From Sipunculus nudus (lineage: Eukaryota > Annelida > Sipuncula > Golfingiida > Sipunculidae), in NCBI GenBank assembly GCA_026874595.1, contig CM049307.1, forward strand, positions 52,325,370-52,389,369: a stretch of 64,000 nt of DNA. Reading direction: 5' to 3'. Positions 34,144 through 47,900 of this stretch are shown here, piece by piece. Under the pieces are notes generated by a model that was given only the letters and a program-made list of their open reading frames with translations, was not told where the DNA came from and did not search any database. The translations under genes and the position numbers were made by a program. Every line of letters starts with the position of its first letter. The first letter of the stretch is position 1.

Positions 34144-37100
34144 TCAGCTTCTCCTGATATTCTAGTTAACCTTTTTTGTATGTTTTGATAAAAATGTCAT
34201 ATGATCAGGGAAAGCATGTTAATAACAGAATTTTTGCTAAACAGGTAAAAGCACTAGATAACAAAGGAAATCTAATCCAAATTGTATTATTTTAACTTAT
34301 TGAAAGATGAAAATCAAATAAAATTTTTGATGCAGGGGGTTGAAATTGACTCGGGTAGTGCCTGAGAACCATACCTTTGTTTTTTGGCCTCACATTAGGT
34401 TTGTTGGATTTGGTTAGCAGTTGTGATTTCAGCACCAACACTTGCAGCCATGTTCATTATTCATGAAATAGACACCAGAGTGGCTCACTGAATCAAGGTC
34501 TCTGAAAGCGTAGCTGCAACACACTGGGTGGTATGAAGATGTGAAAATGGGGAGGTAGAGAAATTTCTTGGACTTGGAATGAGGTCAGCATGTAACATTA
34601 CTAACAATAGACACCATTTGCACACTTAAAATATCCCTCTGGATGCTTTGGGGCTAATGCAAGTTGTATATTGATTGTAACTATTTTAGGCTTGGCTAGA
34701 CCACATTGTATTCTAGTCAGGGGTTTCTGTGTGGCTCCCTTTAAGACCCTTTTCCTGGATAATAAGTAAATTTGTGCAGTACATTAACTACCTTTCAGAT
34801 GAGGCCCCTGCAAGTGTCAAGTCCAGCATCCCTTATTGACAAGAGGTCTAAATGTGACACCATTCTCTTCTTTAAAGCAGATCTGCGGTTTATTGTTCAC
34901 ATTGAAACAATATATCCAAGTGGCCACAGGTGATATTATTACTGACATTTTATCTGTGTGCCTGGAGATTGCTGCCGACATTTGAATAACTTGTGTTTGA
35001 CAATAAAGCAGATAGGATGTGACTTGAGAATTAAGTGTTGTACAAGACCATGTAATGTAAATTTTTGCACATGTTGAACAGTGAAACAGTAGAAGTAATT
35101 CTGGGCACTGGTCTCTCTTAGAACTCCACCTTTTACTTAAATTCTTTTCTAAAAAATTGCCTCTCTTTTTGGGTTGCTATTTAGTTCTTTTTTTTTTCAT
35201 ATGTTTAACCCAATGGCCTCCAGGTAGCACTGTTAATTAAATGAAATGGGTATTATCTTTACTATCCCCCACTGATTTTATTGTGGATGAAGGTAAGGTG
35301 CAAGATAAATATTAATATGTAACTGATAAGCCTTATGGAATAAAGGTTTTATTTCTGTGGATAATATTTAAGTAATAACTCTAGTACATCATTATTATTA
35401 TCAGGCATTGCTGAAGTGTTCAAACTGTAATAGCTTTATGTCTTAGCTTTTAATATAGTACAAATGACAGGAAAAATATATTTTTATACATTAAACATTT
35501 GTATTCATGTCATAATTACAGGAAAGAAGAACAGTCACTACATCAAGATAAATTTGTTGTGCCAGAGTGATATCATTGGATGTGTTAAATGAACACTTGC
35601 TCTGTAGTAGCTTTTCAAAAGAGAGTTGTGGGGCAAACTGCGCCCTGAATTGATCAAAATATCATACGCCAAATTTAGCAGTATTATTGTGAAATCTGTA
35701 CTGAAATGCTTGATTTAGTATGATTGTTTATATTGAGTATTATCAGCAGCTTCTACTCAAAGAAACTTGGTGAATTCTGTTAAAGTTCTGAATTAGTCTG
35801 AATACCTTATCTTAAGGATGGGAAAATGATCCACTGCAAATTGGGGGCACTATCTGATAAAGGGGCCCAGTCACCTTTCTGACCTTCATAATCTAAAGGA
35901 AATCCCTTGGAGCTTTTATAAAAATAGGCCAGAAAATATGCATATCACTGCGCACAGTCTGCTTGTTTTGTTTATATCAATGTGTTTATTAAATGTGTGA
36001 GCAAAAACAAGATAAACAAATTCAACAAGGGAAGCTGGCGGCAAGTCCGATAAGTCAGAGCTTTGAAAATGCCTAGATTTTCAGATATTATAAAGTTAGA
36101 AGTCCAGAACCTTAGTTTTACCCTCCTCCAGCCCACCTGTCCAAATGCTTGAGTTATTATTTGTAAAACATATTCAAATTCACCTTTTTAACCCTGAAAG
36201 TGAGTCAGAAATGCATTGCAAGTAGCTGACACCATTAGTGACAGCGAGGTAAAAATCGCTCTTGTTAGAAATCTGAAAATGTATATTAAAAAGTGAAATA
36301 TGGGGAAAACATTTGGCTGCTTTGGGACATCTTAAAGACTGCTTTTACTGATGGTCATAACCTGGATATGTTTGGTAGGGTGGGGTATATATGTACATAA
36401 TATCTCCATGGTTCACCATCTGGTTGGTTGCATCAAGGGTCAGCTTTGCTCACCAGAAATAAGGTGGCCCAGGTAGCTGATTTCTGTGTACATTCACCTT
36501 ATTTGGAATTGTACACTTAAAACTTTTGACAGTCTCAATGGCCCTATCTCTGGCAATGGTTGAGAAACTTTTTTGTTAAAACAAATTTTGATGTCTCAGA
36601 TTACCTCCAAAATTGAATGCAATGTTCCTTTATAGTTACCCTAACCCTCCTCAAAATCTGTTCACATTTATTTAGTGAAGTTACAAACAAATGTGCCAAC
36701 AAACCAACAGCAACAGAAACATCACACTTCTGCCACCTGGTGTAAATACCTGGAAGGGATGACAAGCATTTATCATTATCTGTGAGCAGTTGTACTGACA
36801 CTGATTTATCTGACAACATGCCCTGGTTCCTGGTATAAATGGTATTTGACTGATAACAGGATGTTTAGATTCCTGTGCATTATCAGCTCCTGATCAGGAG
36901 AAAACTCCTAGGATAGAGCAAATAACCTGAGGTTAACAATGACAACTACATGATCTTCATGTGATCCACATTTTATGGCTGAGTGTAACATTCAAACAGG
37001 AAGATAAATAATCCCTTGTGGAACTGATACCTATGTTATGTCTGAAGATCAGGTTACCAGTTGCCATCATCTGTAATTAATAACCTTTTCTGAATTCATG

Positions 37101-38295
37101 CGGTATAAATATTGATTTTCTTTTGCTAATAATCAGTATAATATTTTCTTAGATTGAGTGTGATCACCAAGCTTTTGGGGCAGGCATTGAGCAATGTTCA
37201 TCCATTTGCAAATGAAAAAAAAAGAATAAAACTAAAAAGCACTGAGAACACAGACCTCCACCAAGGCAGCTCAAAACCCAGTTTGATAGGTGCCAAAGGT
37301 AATAGCAGAAAAATATGAATACAATATATAAATATATGAATCCAGGCCAAGAAAAATGTGTCATGATTCTTCAACTTAATGGTTGCATCACAGGTCAGCT
37401 CTGCCCATAAGAACAAAGGCAGTTTGAACTGAAAATATCATCAATTTACATACAGATGAGTAAACTCCCCTCTGCATGGTGACTGCCATGAATCATTTCC
37501 TGTGCTTTGCACAGGTTATCTGTCAATCACATCTCTCCATGTCTGCGGTGACATGGATTAATTCATACCAGTATGCAGTAAACTACATATGGCAGTCATT
37601 GTTTGCACATCATTTGTATGTTTAGGACCATTCCTGTTTCATACTTCCACATATTCCCATGATTTTTCCCCACCAAAAGTTTAAATTTGCACAAAGATTT
37701 GTTAATTATTATTACTTAGTTTTTGTTCTCTTTACCTGCAATGAAAAGGTAGACTAGATTATAGTTCATTCTCCCATTTGCGTGCCTCCACAAACGAAGG
37801 AGTCGTCTGCCCAGCTGCCATGAGCTGGGACTTAAACATGCCTGTATGCATTCACAAATTCAAGAAACATGGCGGGGGATTTACCATTACTATAATATTT
37901 TCCAAGATTTCCTGGGAAATCATAAATTCTGCTGAATTAGTCTTCAAAGCTCAAGGGAAATCATGTGGCTACTGGTCATTTTGCTTATTTAAGACTGAAT
38001 CTGCACATTATGTAATATTTAAACATGCCATTAACACTGTTAACTGGTCATTGTTCAACTCACAATGATTCATTCTTAGATTCTCACCTGAGACAGAAAT
38101 TAAATTAAATAAAAAACCTGAGACAGAAGTAAGTTTTATTTCTGTAATTTCCTATATTTGTAACCTTATAAAATTTGTTTCCTTCAAATTCATGGATAAT
38201 CACAGTTATTTTCCAGGGGAAAATCTTTGGGTGATGAATCAATTCTTACACTTAAAAGTCAGTTGAGATAGTGAAGTCAGTGAATCATTCAACAG
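34144..38295 (+). other. Presumed SAM gene intron with dispersed repeats
   Basis: AT-rich DNA. Includes the dispersed repeat at 35850-36090. A short repeat reading GGTTGCATCA..GGTCAGCT(T/C)TGC(T/C)CA lies near 36425 and 37380, with a third copy near 39950. An open plus frame at 34800-34927 (MRPLQVSSPASLIDKR...) has good splice signals but the wrong phase for exon 2; it is not called. Confidence 0.3.
35850..36090 (+). repeat. Dispersed repeat, copy 2
   Basis: Homologous to 19092-19325 in the same orientation. It has AGGGGCCCAGTCACC, TTTATAAAAATAGGCCAGAAA, TTTGTTTATAT, and an end with CTGGCGGCAAGTCCGATAAG. Confidence 0.5.
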
Positions 38296-38379
38296 ATCCC
38301 TGTGACATCAGAACTTTATGATATGCCAAGAGTCCCAAGAAATCCTGCCACTGTGGACACCTACCAACTCCGGCCACCT
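38296..38379 (+). CDS. Possible exon (Tyr-motif linker), tentative
   Basis: 84 nt, open in phase 0 after acceptor CATTCAACAG. It encodes IPVTSELYDMPRVPRNPATV and DTYQLRPP, which looks like an adaptor-protein linker with possible phosphotyrosine motifs (YDMP, YQL). The donor would be GTTAAA, a weak site, and the phase does not join exon 2 directly, so at least one unseen exon would be needed. A 191-codon open frame on the opposite strand covers the same DNA and has no recognisable similarity. Confidence 0.22.
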
Positions 38380-41300
38380 GTTAAATGCACATGACGCTTT
38401 TGACATGTCATCAGCCTCTTTAATTGGTGTTGCCTTCAAATTGGCCTCTGTGCTACTGCCTGTATGTCTCAAGGCTTGATACAGGACTGATGTTGTATGA
38501 CTGCCCAAAGGCTGATATATGATGGCACAATCAGAAAGGATCAACTGAATATTTACTGGTTTTAAATATGGCCTGCCCTGCCTCTCTAACACCTGTGTAG
38601 ACTCAAATGCAGAAAAAAAATGTTCATTATATTTTAAACATACAACCACTGAACCTGAACAGTTCCCCTCTGGAATAGTCAGAAACCTTTTAATACCTAA
38701 GACAGTGAGACTTGTTACACAAAAGGTAATGTACAAAGGCTGAATGGATTTCCCCCTGAGCTGGCGTCTGTGATTGGCTGCATGGTACCAGTTGTTTTCT
38801 ATGTCTCTATTAGGCGCACTATTCAAACAGCTGTCATATTGCCAATGGATTTGAAAATCAGTGAGCATGGCATGCAAACACAACCAGGACCATTATGTCA
38901 CTTGTTTTGTATACATCAACGTCTGTTCTATAACATAACATACATAAAGCCTGGGATGACGTCAACTTCCACAACTAGTAAATGTATACATGACAAATGA
39001 CGGTGTTGCAGCTGAAATAAACTTGCTGGAATTCCCAGTAAGTGTGGGGAACTTTACTTTTTGGAAGTTTAATCATGTAAATAAAGATGTTTTCAACAAA
39101 ATGGCGCGCAATCATGCTTGTGAAGCGAATAATTCTCCAGAATTGGGACTTCTGAAAAAAAGTTTTCATGCCCGCCTAACGATGGAGTTCATTACCTTGT
39201 TCTTTTATAATGGGTATATCGCCCATACTGAATGCGTTTACAGTTTCTAGTCCGTTTTAGTGCTGGAAACGAGTGCCTGTGTACAAAGGCGGTAAGATCT
39301 TGAGGTTAGGTTTACATGGAGGCATGTAACAGATAGCCAAGTTCAAGTCTAAGGCAGAATATAGACTTGCTTGATCAAGGTGTGATCTTACATGTGTACA
39401 CTAAGTAACTAGTGACTAAGTGAGGTCGGTCTGTCATAGTCCATGTAAACCCCTTGATACTTTAATGTGCCACTTAATGTCACGAATAAATGTACATTAC
39501 ATCTAAAGAAAATGGCCTGTTGCCAGTGTAAGAGCCAGAGGCTTAAACTTTGAAAATAATCTTGAGCACCATAGGTAAACACAGTGGTAATATGCAGTAT
39601 GGTTTCGGGCTTGGCAACTCCCAACTAAGGCACTATTAAAGTCAGATGTACATGGTAAGGATAACTAGAGACATGAGCCTCCACATGAATCTCAGCTTAA
39701 ATGTAAAATCTTATTTAAATGTTTTCATTTAAAAATAATTCCATACAGAAGATTGTTCTTCTTCTTATTTTTTTTTAAATTAAACCAGAAAGCACGCAAG
39801 AACCACCTTAATCCTCCAGCATTCTGGATAACCAGAGCTGGAATATCACCAGGATCCTGATCAAACTTAAGTATTTTTATGTAGGTACACGCTGCAGATA
39901 ATGTAATAAATAAAAGCAGAGTGAAATGTGTTTGCATTTTATCAACCCAGTATTGCATCACAGACCAGCTTTGCTCACTTGAATAAAGGCAGTTCAAACA
40001 ATGTCACACCTACACTCTGTAAATAAAGGTTTACTCATCCAATGTGCAGTCTCAAAATGGGGGGAAATCTGTAAAACAGAATATACCAAGGTAAATCAGG
40101 TAACTTGGAAAGGCTTCATGGAGTGGTCCTTTAAATGTTGCCCAATTCTTCCTCAAAATTACCTAAAAATATTTAAATGAAATTGCTAACAGACAAACTA
40201 ACGAACAGTGCCAAAACTATCTGGCAAAGACCTGCATAAAATACCTTCAGGCACAGGTATAAAATAGACTGAAAGTTGTTGTAGGTTCTGAATCAGAGCA
40301 GCTGAATTGTTGAAGACAAGCTCAGTAGAGCAGGTGTCTGATTATTTTTGTTAATTGGTAACGCATTACCATGCATTCACAAGGGAGCAGTTGAAAATAC
40401 ACTCTGCTGATGAAGTATTCCTAGGAAAACAATGTGTAAACAATGTGTGCATCAGGAAGGTGTAGCTTGAAGGTGAAGTGTTACATTTTAGCTGCAGTGT
40501 GAGTGTGTTGTGTGAAGAGGGGAGGGAGATGGCCAGAAGCATGGTTCGACATTTTACTCAGCCCACAAGCTAGAGGCCTGCACTTTTTGTGTCTGGCCTG
40601 TATTTCTGGGCCAGCAGGCCTGTAAATACAACCCCTGATGTAGCATTCTGTCTTAACACAATGCCATAACATGAAGTCAATTTAAAATTTTCAAATTTTA
40701 TAAGTTATCATGTTATTTTTTATTTGTTTATTCACAAAATGTCAGCAGCAAGAATTTCATAGCTTTAGTTACTTCTCTCATTTGAATTCAAATTATGAAA
40801 TAAATCTGTGAAATTGTGGTTGTTCCAATGAATATTTAGACAATTTTTCATTTACTTTATGCTTTTCATGTAGTTTACATGAATCAGATCCTACCCTCAG
40901 CTGCCTTTTTAACACAAAATACAAACAGGTGGGCATGTAAATTTCTAGGGTAGGCCTGTGAAACTTTGAAACTGCAGGTCCCACTGGTGTGTACTGGTAA
41001 TATTGTAAATGAATTTAAAACCTTGAGAAATGGTCTGAGTTATTTCTGTAATTATCGGTAGATTATATCACAATTTGATACTTATTCTTATTGTGATGCT
41101 TCTCTCACAGTATGATATATGATATGATATGAATCATGATGCTTCACTTACAGTATAATACACGTCATGATACATATATGTTAAAAGTAGTGTTACAACT
41201 TACAAGAGTTTAAATTCTAAGTCATTGCTGTTCTTTGCTATTCAATATCACCATGCCATGGGCTCCACACTTTAGGAAAAATGAAAGTCTGTTTGATTGT

Positions 41301-41849
41301 ATGGTCATTAGCCAATCAGATCTCAATAAACTGATTTCAGGCCAATGATGGTTCACCTGACGTATGCTGAGCCTGACTTTAATTCAGTGCTTGAAATCAT
41401 TGGCAAATGTTAGACTTTCTGTTGGATACATGTATAATGTCATTATATCTATACAGGGACATTTGACAATACCAGTACAATATTTGACATTGTATAAAAC
41501 TGTATCCATGTACCTGTATATCATAACAGCCCTAATCTGAGCAGTCACTCTAGTAAGAGAAAGAGGGCCATGCTGGTCATTTTAATACTACAGGTTTTTG
41601 CCTATTCTGACATGTCAGAGCACAGGTCTAGAAATTCAAAAATGGTAGTGCCATGGCAAGGTTAAGTTCATGTTCTGCATACTGTATATTCAGAATTATT
41701 CATAAAAGTTTTAATTCTGTTAAATTTGTGGATGACCAATTTCTGCTAATTCCAGCCCCTAGCACACATACTGGTAGTTCAAAGGTTAAAGGTCAACTAC
41801 ATCCTTACTGACATCCTTCCTCATTTGATTGCCTCATTTTATTCTGCAG
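38380..41849 (+). other. Presumed intron, no exon seen
   Basis: AT-rich DNA with short repeated phrases, for example GCATCACAGACCAGCTTTGC near 39955 and an ATGATATGATATGA patch near 41111. No coding region or RNA gene recognised. Confidence 0.3.
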
Positions 41850-41890
41850 GGAGTCACAGTCAGCATAATGTTAAAAGGCTCCCCATTAGA
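41850..41890 (+). CDS. Possible SAM gene micro-exon, tentative
   Basis: 41 nt between acceptor TTTTATTCTGCAG and donor GTATGT. It starts in phase 1, as exon 2 requires, and ends in phase 0, encoding GSHSQHNVKRLPIR. The next candidate (53524) starts in phase 0. Support is only splice signals and phase, so chance is possible. Confidence 0.2.
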
Positions 41891-42730
41891 GTATGTTTAT
41901 TAAAGTGACCAGGATTATTGAAATTTAAGTTCTAAATTTTTCCATTTTAATCTGTTTTTAAGATATAGTCATTTTACTTAGCTAATAAAAACACCAAATC
42001 AGTGAGTATTTTAGATGCAAGCCAGAAAATTTCAAGTCCACTAAACCCACCATTTATACTACTGGTTCTGTGCACCCTTTGCATTATACGATGCAGTGCT
42101 GCAGATTTTGGTCTTCCCATTTCTTTTGCAGATTAAAAAAATATATTAAATTGAATTTTAACATTTAAAGAAGTACCAGACAACCAAGGATAAATAGTAG
42201 TCTTTTAAAACTCATTCTTGTTGTCAGCAGAAGTCCAATTCTGTTCATTCTGTTCATCTTTACTTTTGTACTCGTTGACTGATATTTATTTCTCCCTGGA
42301 TATTTACATGGAGTTTTCAGCTATTGCTGGTGGGGGTGACATTAATTTTGAGTTTTAATCAGGTAGAAGGGAAAATCCATTATATAGGTTGTACTGCTTT
42401 GGTTGAGGTTTGTTATCTGCTGTCTGCCATTCTAATTATAGGAGCAGGTCAGGGCTTGATATTAATGGGTTTAAAACTTTTGAGCCTGGGGCAAGTGAAT
42501 ATTCCAGAAAATAGTGGTAGGGTAACCAGAATTCACCTTGTGTTTTCCAAACTTGGCTTATTGGTCAAACATAAACATTTACCCAAAGGTGTAAATGCAA
42601 CTAATCTTCAGTTAGCCATATTCTTTCTTGTACAAGTGAAATGATATTGATAAATTAATACACTATATCCTTACATTACCTGTACAAAAGAGAAGTATAA
42701 TTAACAAACAAACATTTCAAGTAATTATCA

Positions 42731-43910
42731 TATCTGCCAAAACGAAGTTTTGCGGATACTATGTTTTTGACCGGGTTCCGCCGCTGCTGCGTTCGTTTCT
42801 GGAGAACTCCTCTGAGACTACTGGACAGATTTTTCCAAAACTTGCACAATTTATCAGGTCACATGTGAACTGGTGCCTTACCAAGTGGCTTTGACCTCTG
42901 ACCTTTCTTCTCTGCCCAGCGTCTGTTTGTGCGTCTGTTTCCACACATAAACCCACATATCTCGGGAACCGTTTGAACGATCAGGAAAAATAATTTTACA
43001 CAAATGTAGCCCTTGGATAGCTTTATAACATACACAAAAAAAGTTGGCGCCACTTGCAGCCATTTTTGCACAGTGTCCATCTGTTTATATATAGATCTGC
43101 CTTGGTTAAAATCACTCATATCTCTGCAGTGGTTTGACTAATTCACCTAAAATTCGGCATGCGTATACATTCTCGATAGCATTTTCGATTTTATGACAGG
43201 TGGCGCCACCTACATTCACGTTAACGCTGCAGACATCCAAGCTCATATCTCGGGAACCGTTTGACCAATCAGGAAAAAAAATTTACACAAATGTAGCCCT
43301 TGGATAGCTTTATAACATACACAAAAATGATGGCGCCACCTGCAGCCATTTTTGCACAGTGTCCATCTGTTTGTCTGCCTTGGGTTAAAATCACTCATAT
43401 CTCTGCACTCGTTTGACCAATTTAGCTGTAATTCGGCATGCATATACATCCTGGATAGCTTTCTTGATTTTATGACAGGTGGCGCCAGCTCTATTCACAT
43501 TCACACTGCAGACATTAATGCTTATATCTCCGGACTGGTTTGACCAATCAGGAAAAATAATTACACAAATGTAGCCCTTGAATAGCTTTATAACGTACAC
43601 AAAAATGGTGGCGCCACCTGCAGCCATTTTTGCACAGTGTCCATCTGTTTGTCTGCTGTGGGATAAAATCACTCATATCTCTGCAATAGTTTGACTTTTC
43701 CACCTGAAATTTTGCATGTGTATACATCTTGGATAGTTTCTCATTCAAATAACAGGTGGCACCACCTACAATCATGTTTATGTGGCAGAGATCCATTCTA
43801 ATATGTAACACATGTAACTCTGTTTCCCCTGCCACTCAAACCATGCCTCACTTCATCCGTCCTACTCTGATTTTGGCGGATACATGTAGTCGCTTGTCGA
43901 CTACCCATAT
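42731..43910 (+). mobile_element. Hairpin-ended element with internal tandem repeats (~280 bp x 3)
   Basis: The 5' hairpin is at 42731-42758 (TATCTGCCAAAAC, GAA, GTTTTGCGGATA). The 3' end repeats TTTTGGCGGATAC and then has a perfect hairpin GTAGTCG-CTTGT-CGACTAC at 43886-43904, followed by a TCTAGTT tail. Inside, a unit with CAAATGTAGCCCTTG recurs at about 43006, 43293 and 43571. Each unit holds two half-units with GGCGCCACCT, so the base period is about 140 bp. Non-coding. The architecture matches HINE/pearl-type Helitron-related elements. Confidence 0.7.
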
Positions 43911-44142
43911 TCTAGTTGTGTATAATATGCAAAAAAAACATGAAATACAGGATATAGAAGCACTTTGTGTTCTTGAATACAGTCACTGTTATTGTAGGGC
44001 AGGTAAAATGCACACAGGGTGAGTAGATGCCAGATGTTACTTGCCCATTCAATAATAAATGTCGAGCCGTATGGATATATTATATACTTCAGAATAAGAT
44101 AAACCTACTCCATGTCACATGGTTTGAAGGGACTTATTCACC

Positions 44143-44315
44143 TACCAGGTTTGTTAAATATTCATGAAATATAGTGTTTTGTTCTCAAAACAGGGTATCT
44201 GCCAATATTTCTTTTTAATCCCTTTGCTACCAGGTGTGTTAAATATTCATGAAATATAGTGTTTTGTTCTTAAAACAGGTTATCTCCCAATATTTCTTGT
44301 TAAACCCTTTGCTAA
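44143..44315. repeat. Tandem duplication, ~86 bp x 2
   Basis: Two near-identical copies of CTACCAGG(T)TTGTTAAATATTCATGAAA-type sequence running through GTGTTTTGTTCT and CAATATTTCTT. Confidence 0.85.
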
Positions 44316-47300
44316 CTAGTGTGCATAAATGGAAATAAACTTGAATCAGGCATGATCAGTGGCCCTAAAACAGCTAGCACACCATTGGACAGTTGTAACT
44401 TCCAAGATTCCAACTGGACTGAAATCTGCTGCTTGTTTGGGAGTTGTCATGCATGTGCAAGATCAGACCTCTCTTGTCATGCAGTAATGTTATGGAAACA
44501 GAAACACATGAAGTGTGTTTACCCAAACACAGAACCATAACGATGTATAAAACAGGTAAATTTGAGATATAGTAACTGCATATTCCAGAATTGTTTTGCA
44601 TAGCAATGTGTTGTATTCAGCCAAACTGAAAATAGTGTGAGAAATACACATGTACTTGTATTATTGTAAATGTTTATATTCCTTTAAAAACATACCTTGA
44701 TTGATGTAACTGCGTACGGCTTAGAAAAATAAACCCATAACTGTTGAGTTTAATTTTGTAGTTTTAACTTGGAGAAACTACTGTATATATATTATAGTCT
44801 GCATATGTGTACTAATATTGAAACTTGCCAGGCTGGCCTTTAATAAGTGGGCCCACAGCTTGGTAAACAAGCTCTAAGAAACATTCCATAGTAAAGAGAG
44901 CTAGAGTCTAGTGGTTTAAAGAAACAGATATGGTTTCCTGGTCAAGGCTGGGTATTTTCGTCTTGCGTCATTTGGGTATGAATAATCCAGCTCCCACCTG
45001 AACATAATAATAATTATTGTGTAATAATGCTAATAGATTTTGCAGACTTGCAAGGAACTGCAAAGTCTGATAAAAGACTCACAGTATGTTTACAAGTGAA
45101 GTACTCTTGGTACATTAAACCTTCTACATGCATTTTCTCAACAACAGGTTTGTGTAACACATTTTCAGTAATGGCCCTAATGGTACTGTCAGTTTTTCTA
45201 TCTTGTTTAGACTTTTATATATTATATTAGCCTTTTATTTATCAGAATATTGCATACATGATTCTAATTTTAGTATACAGGGAATGAGTTCAAGCATTAT
45301 CACATTCAGTGGATATATTGACATGGAACATAAGATCTTTTTAATATGACTAATTTTAAATATATGTAGCTGTTTTATTTGTATCAGCAACTGCTTTGCA
45401 AGTTGAAACCTTATTTTGTAATAACAACTATATGAAATTCAACCTGGTTATCCTTGGCTAGGTAGGGCATCTTATCTTTTCATTGGATTTAGTGGTTGAG
45501 GAAATGAGTCATACATCATTAACCAGGAACCTTAACATAGTATAAATATGTGGATACAAATTTATGAAATCATTGTTTTGTTTAACCATAAGTGAATAAA
45601 TCATCACAGTGTGAGTACTTATGTATGGTGCTGGGGTCAAAGGTCATGATCATGGGTTATACAAATGAAATATTTCACCTGCTCAAGTGTTCTTCACCAG
45701 TATATTATCATGGATTATTGAACTTTGAAATTTAAACTACTACCAGTATCTGTAAAATTCAGTACTTAATCGTATTTTGTATGATATGATAAATATCTTA
45801 TGCTACTATAGTAAGAACTAAATCTGTGTCGGGCTACTTAGAAAAACATCGGGTTATTATTTATAATAGTGCTTGGCAATATTATTATTGTTATCAGTAC
45901 TTGATCTTATTTGTGTGACTTCATTAAATATGGAACACTGACATAAACACCAGAGCTATTTGTGGCTACTTTAAGAAACATTTTTTATATGTAATTTAGA
46001 CAGTGTTCAGCAATATCATTAGTCACAGGGACTGTTAAACGAATGAGTCAGTATCGCCTTGTACAGTTTCTGTCATGTGACTCATGACATGGAGGTCAGC
46101 AGGACATACCAGCATTTATTTAGCTCATGGGTTACAGGAAATGAGAGGATCAATTAAAAATAGTCTGTTTCACCACCTGCTGTCCACTGTTTTTTTTTTG
46201 GTTGATAATTTTCTTAAAAGTTTATATTTTTCATTAATTTCCTTAAAAAAACTACATATGGAAGTGACAACCCAATATGGCAATAAAGAAATTTACAATA
46301 AATCCCCAGTTTATGTTTCTCATATTTTTTATCTTAAACTTACTCTTCACAATGTCTGGCAGATATGCTGTTTCCTTTCATGGGTAGCCATCTTTGTTTT
46401 ATCTGGTTATATTTTTAGTGTGTGTACATCATAACATGATATCATCCAATCAGCAGCTGTCAACTGAGGGTGTTTTTGCATGTGACTAATGACCTTGACA
46501 GCCATATATGGGTCTGATATGTTGTAAAATTTGGACTCATTTCTCATATTTTAAATAATTTGGTTTCTTAAATAATTAGGAAGGTAGGTATTTAGTTATA
46601 TTATTGAAAATATGTTCTCCACACTATAACTGTTTCCCTTGAAATGTGACTTAAAAAAATGTTCATAGCCAAAAACAGGTGGTCAGGAGGGGATGAAACA
46701 GACTTGATTAGATTGTATGTGAGAACTTGATTTAACAGTAACACCTGTGTTCACATAGTTTTTCATGATACTTCTTTCAAATTTCATTAGAGACTTAAAG
46801 TCAGTAGCTGTTGCAGGAGCTAAAACATAGAACTATGCAATGAATTTATATAATCTGTTTTGTGTTGACCTTTCTTTTTAAGAAGAGTGAAAATTGTGAC
46901 ATCTCTGAAAGAGGTCTTACTTGTTTATCCCATGAGAAAGGAGAGTTTTAATAGGGGGCACAGAGTTGATTTTAGCTCCCACTTTTGGTGAGATGGTTTA
47001 GGTCCCCAGCCTAGCTATGAGAGTAAGCAGTAACGGCCCATCCAAGGTTAACAGCTTTCTCTTTCGTTCCACCAGGTTCCTCTTGTTAAAACTACTGAGT
47101 GTCAACGTCTTAGACATAGTGAGAACCTAGGATTAGTTATAGTTATCATAACTATTTGTACAACCCACTTAAAATATTTTTTTAATTTAAAAAAAATATC
47201 ATGACAGAGGTCCCTTGAATCTTTTACTGTAAATACAGTGAATATTTTTTTATTGTTTTGAAGCTAGGAAAACATGACAGTGTATCTAAAAGTGATAAAG

Positions 47301-47900
47301 CTTGTGTATCCCTGTGATAAAGGAGATTCATGTATGTGGTGTAAAAGAGATCACCAAAATATATCACGTATATCATTAATTACACTGGGAAAATTGTAAA
47401 ATTCAAAATATGTTGAGCTTGATGAATAAAACTTTTCCTGGCCTGTAATACCTCTATATCATGTATGTATTGATAAAAAAATTAATAAATTCTGTATCTA
47501 AGATAAACAAAACGTTTTATAAATATTCACAATTCTGCATTTATTTACTAAATAAAAAGAGCCTTGTGGACATGAAGTTAGCAAGAAGGTACACAGTTAT
47601 GAGCTGGATCAGGGGTATGGGTACCCATAACCTTCAACTAATCAGACAGAAAGTCATACTCTTTGTTACTAATTGAGAATTGGGATTTGGGCCGGACTGA
47701 ATCCCTATCAGGATCTGGCCTGGATCAATTTGGAATTGGTCCAGACTAGATCCCATTCGATGCAGATTGGTGCACTCGGTGCAGCCAGGTACAGTTCAAG
47801 AGTTCACTCAGTATAGCCTGGTGCGGGTGAAGAGGTCACTCAGTGCTGTAGCTGCAGCTAGCAATTAGCTGCGCCTGACTTTGGCAACTGCTTGCCTCAG
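44316..47900 (+). other. Presumed intron, no exon seen
   Basis: AT-rich DNA. Several short open frames have no recognisable similarity, and no strong repeat structure was seen. Confidence 0.3.

Noticed and set aside
34800-34927. Possible SAM gene exon (MRPLQVSSPASLIDKR...) with good acceptor and donor
   Set aside because: It is open in phase 0, while SAM exon 2 ends in phase 1. The phase 1 reading meets a stop after 13 codons. A 40-odd codon frame can occur by chance.
35522-35591. Possible exon after TTACAG (KKNSHYIKINLLCQSD...)
   Set aside because: The phase fits exon 2, but the frame ends in a stop with no convincing donor before it.
38308-38883. 191-codon minus-strand open frame as a gene
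   Set aside because: No domain, signal or family similarity recognised. It lies antisense to the SAM gene locus and has no clear exon signals.
42859-43835. Overlapping minus-strand open frames with WLQVAPTFFVYVIK-type text
   Set aside because: They are readings of the ~280 bp tandem repeat in the hairpin-ended element.
46980-47110. tRNA-derived SINE
   Set aside because: No convincing A or B box could be aligned on either strand.
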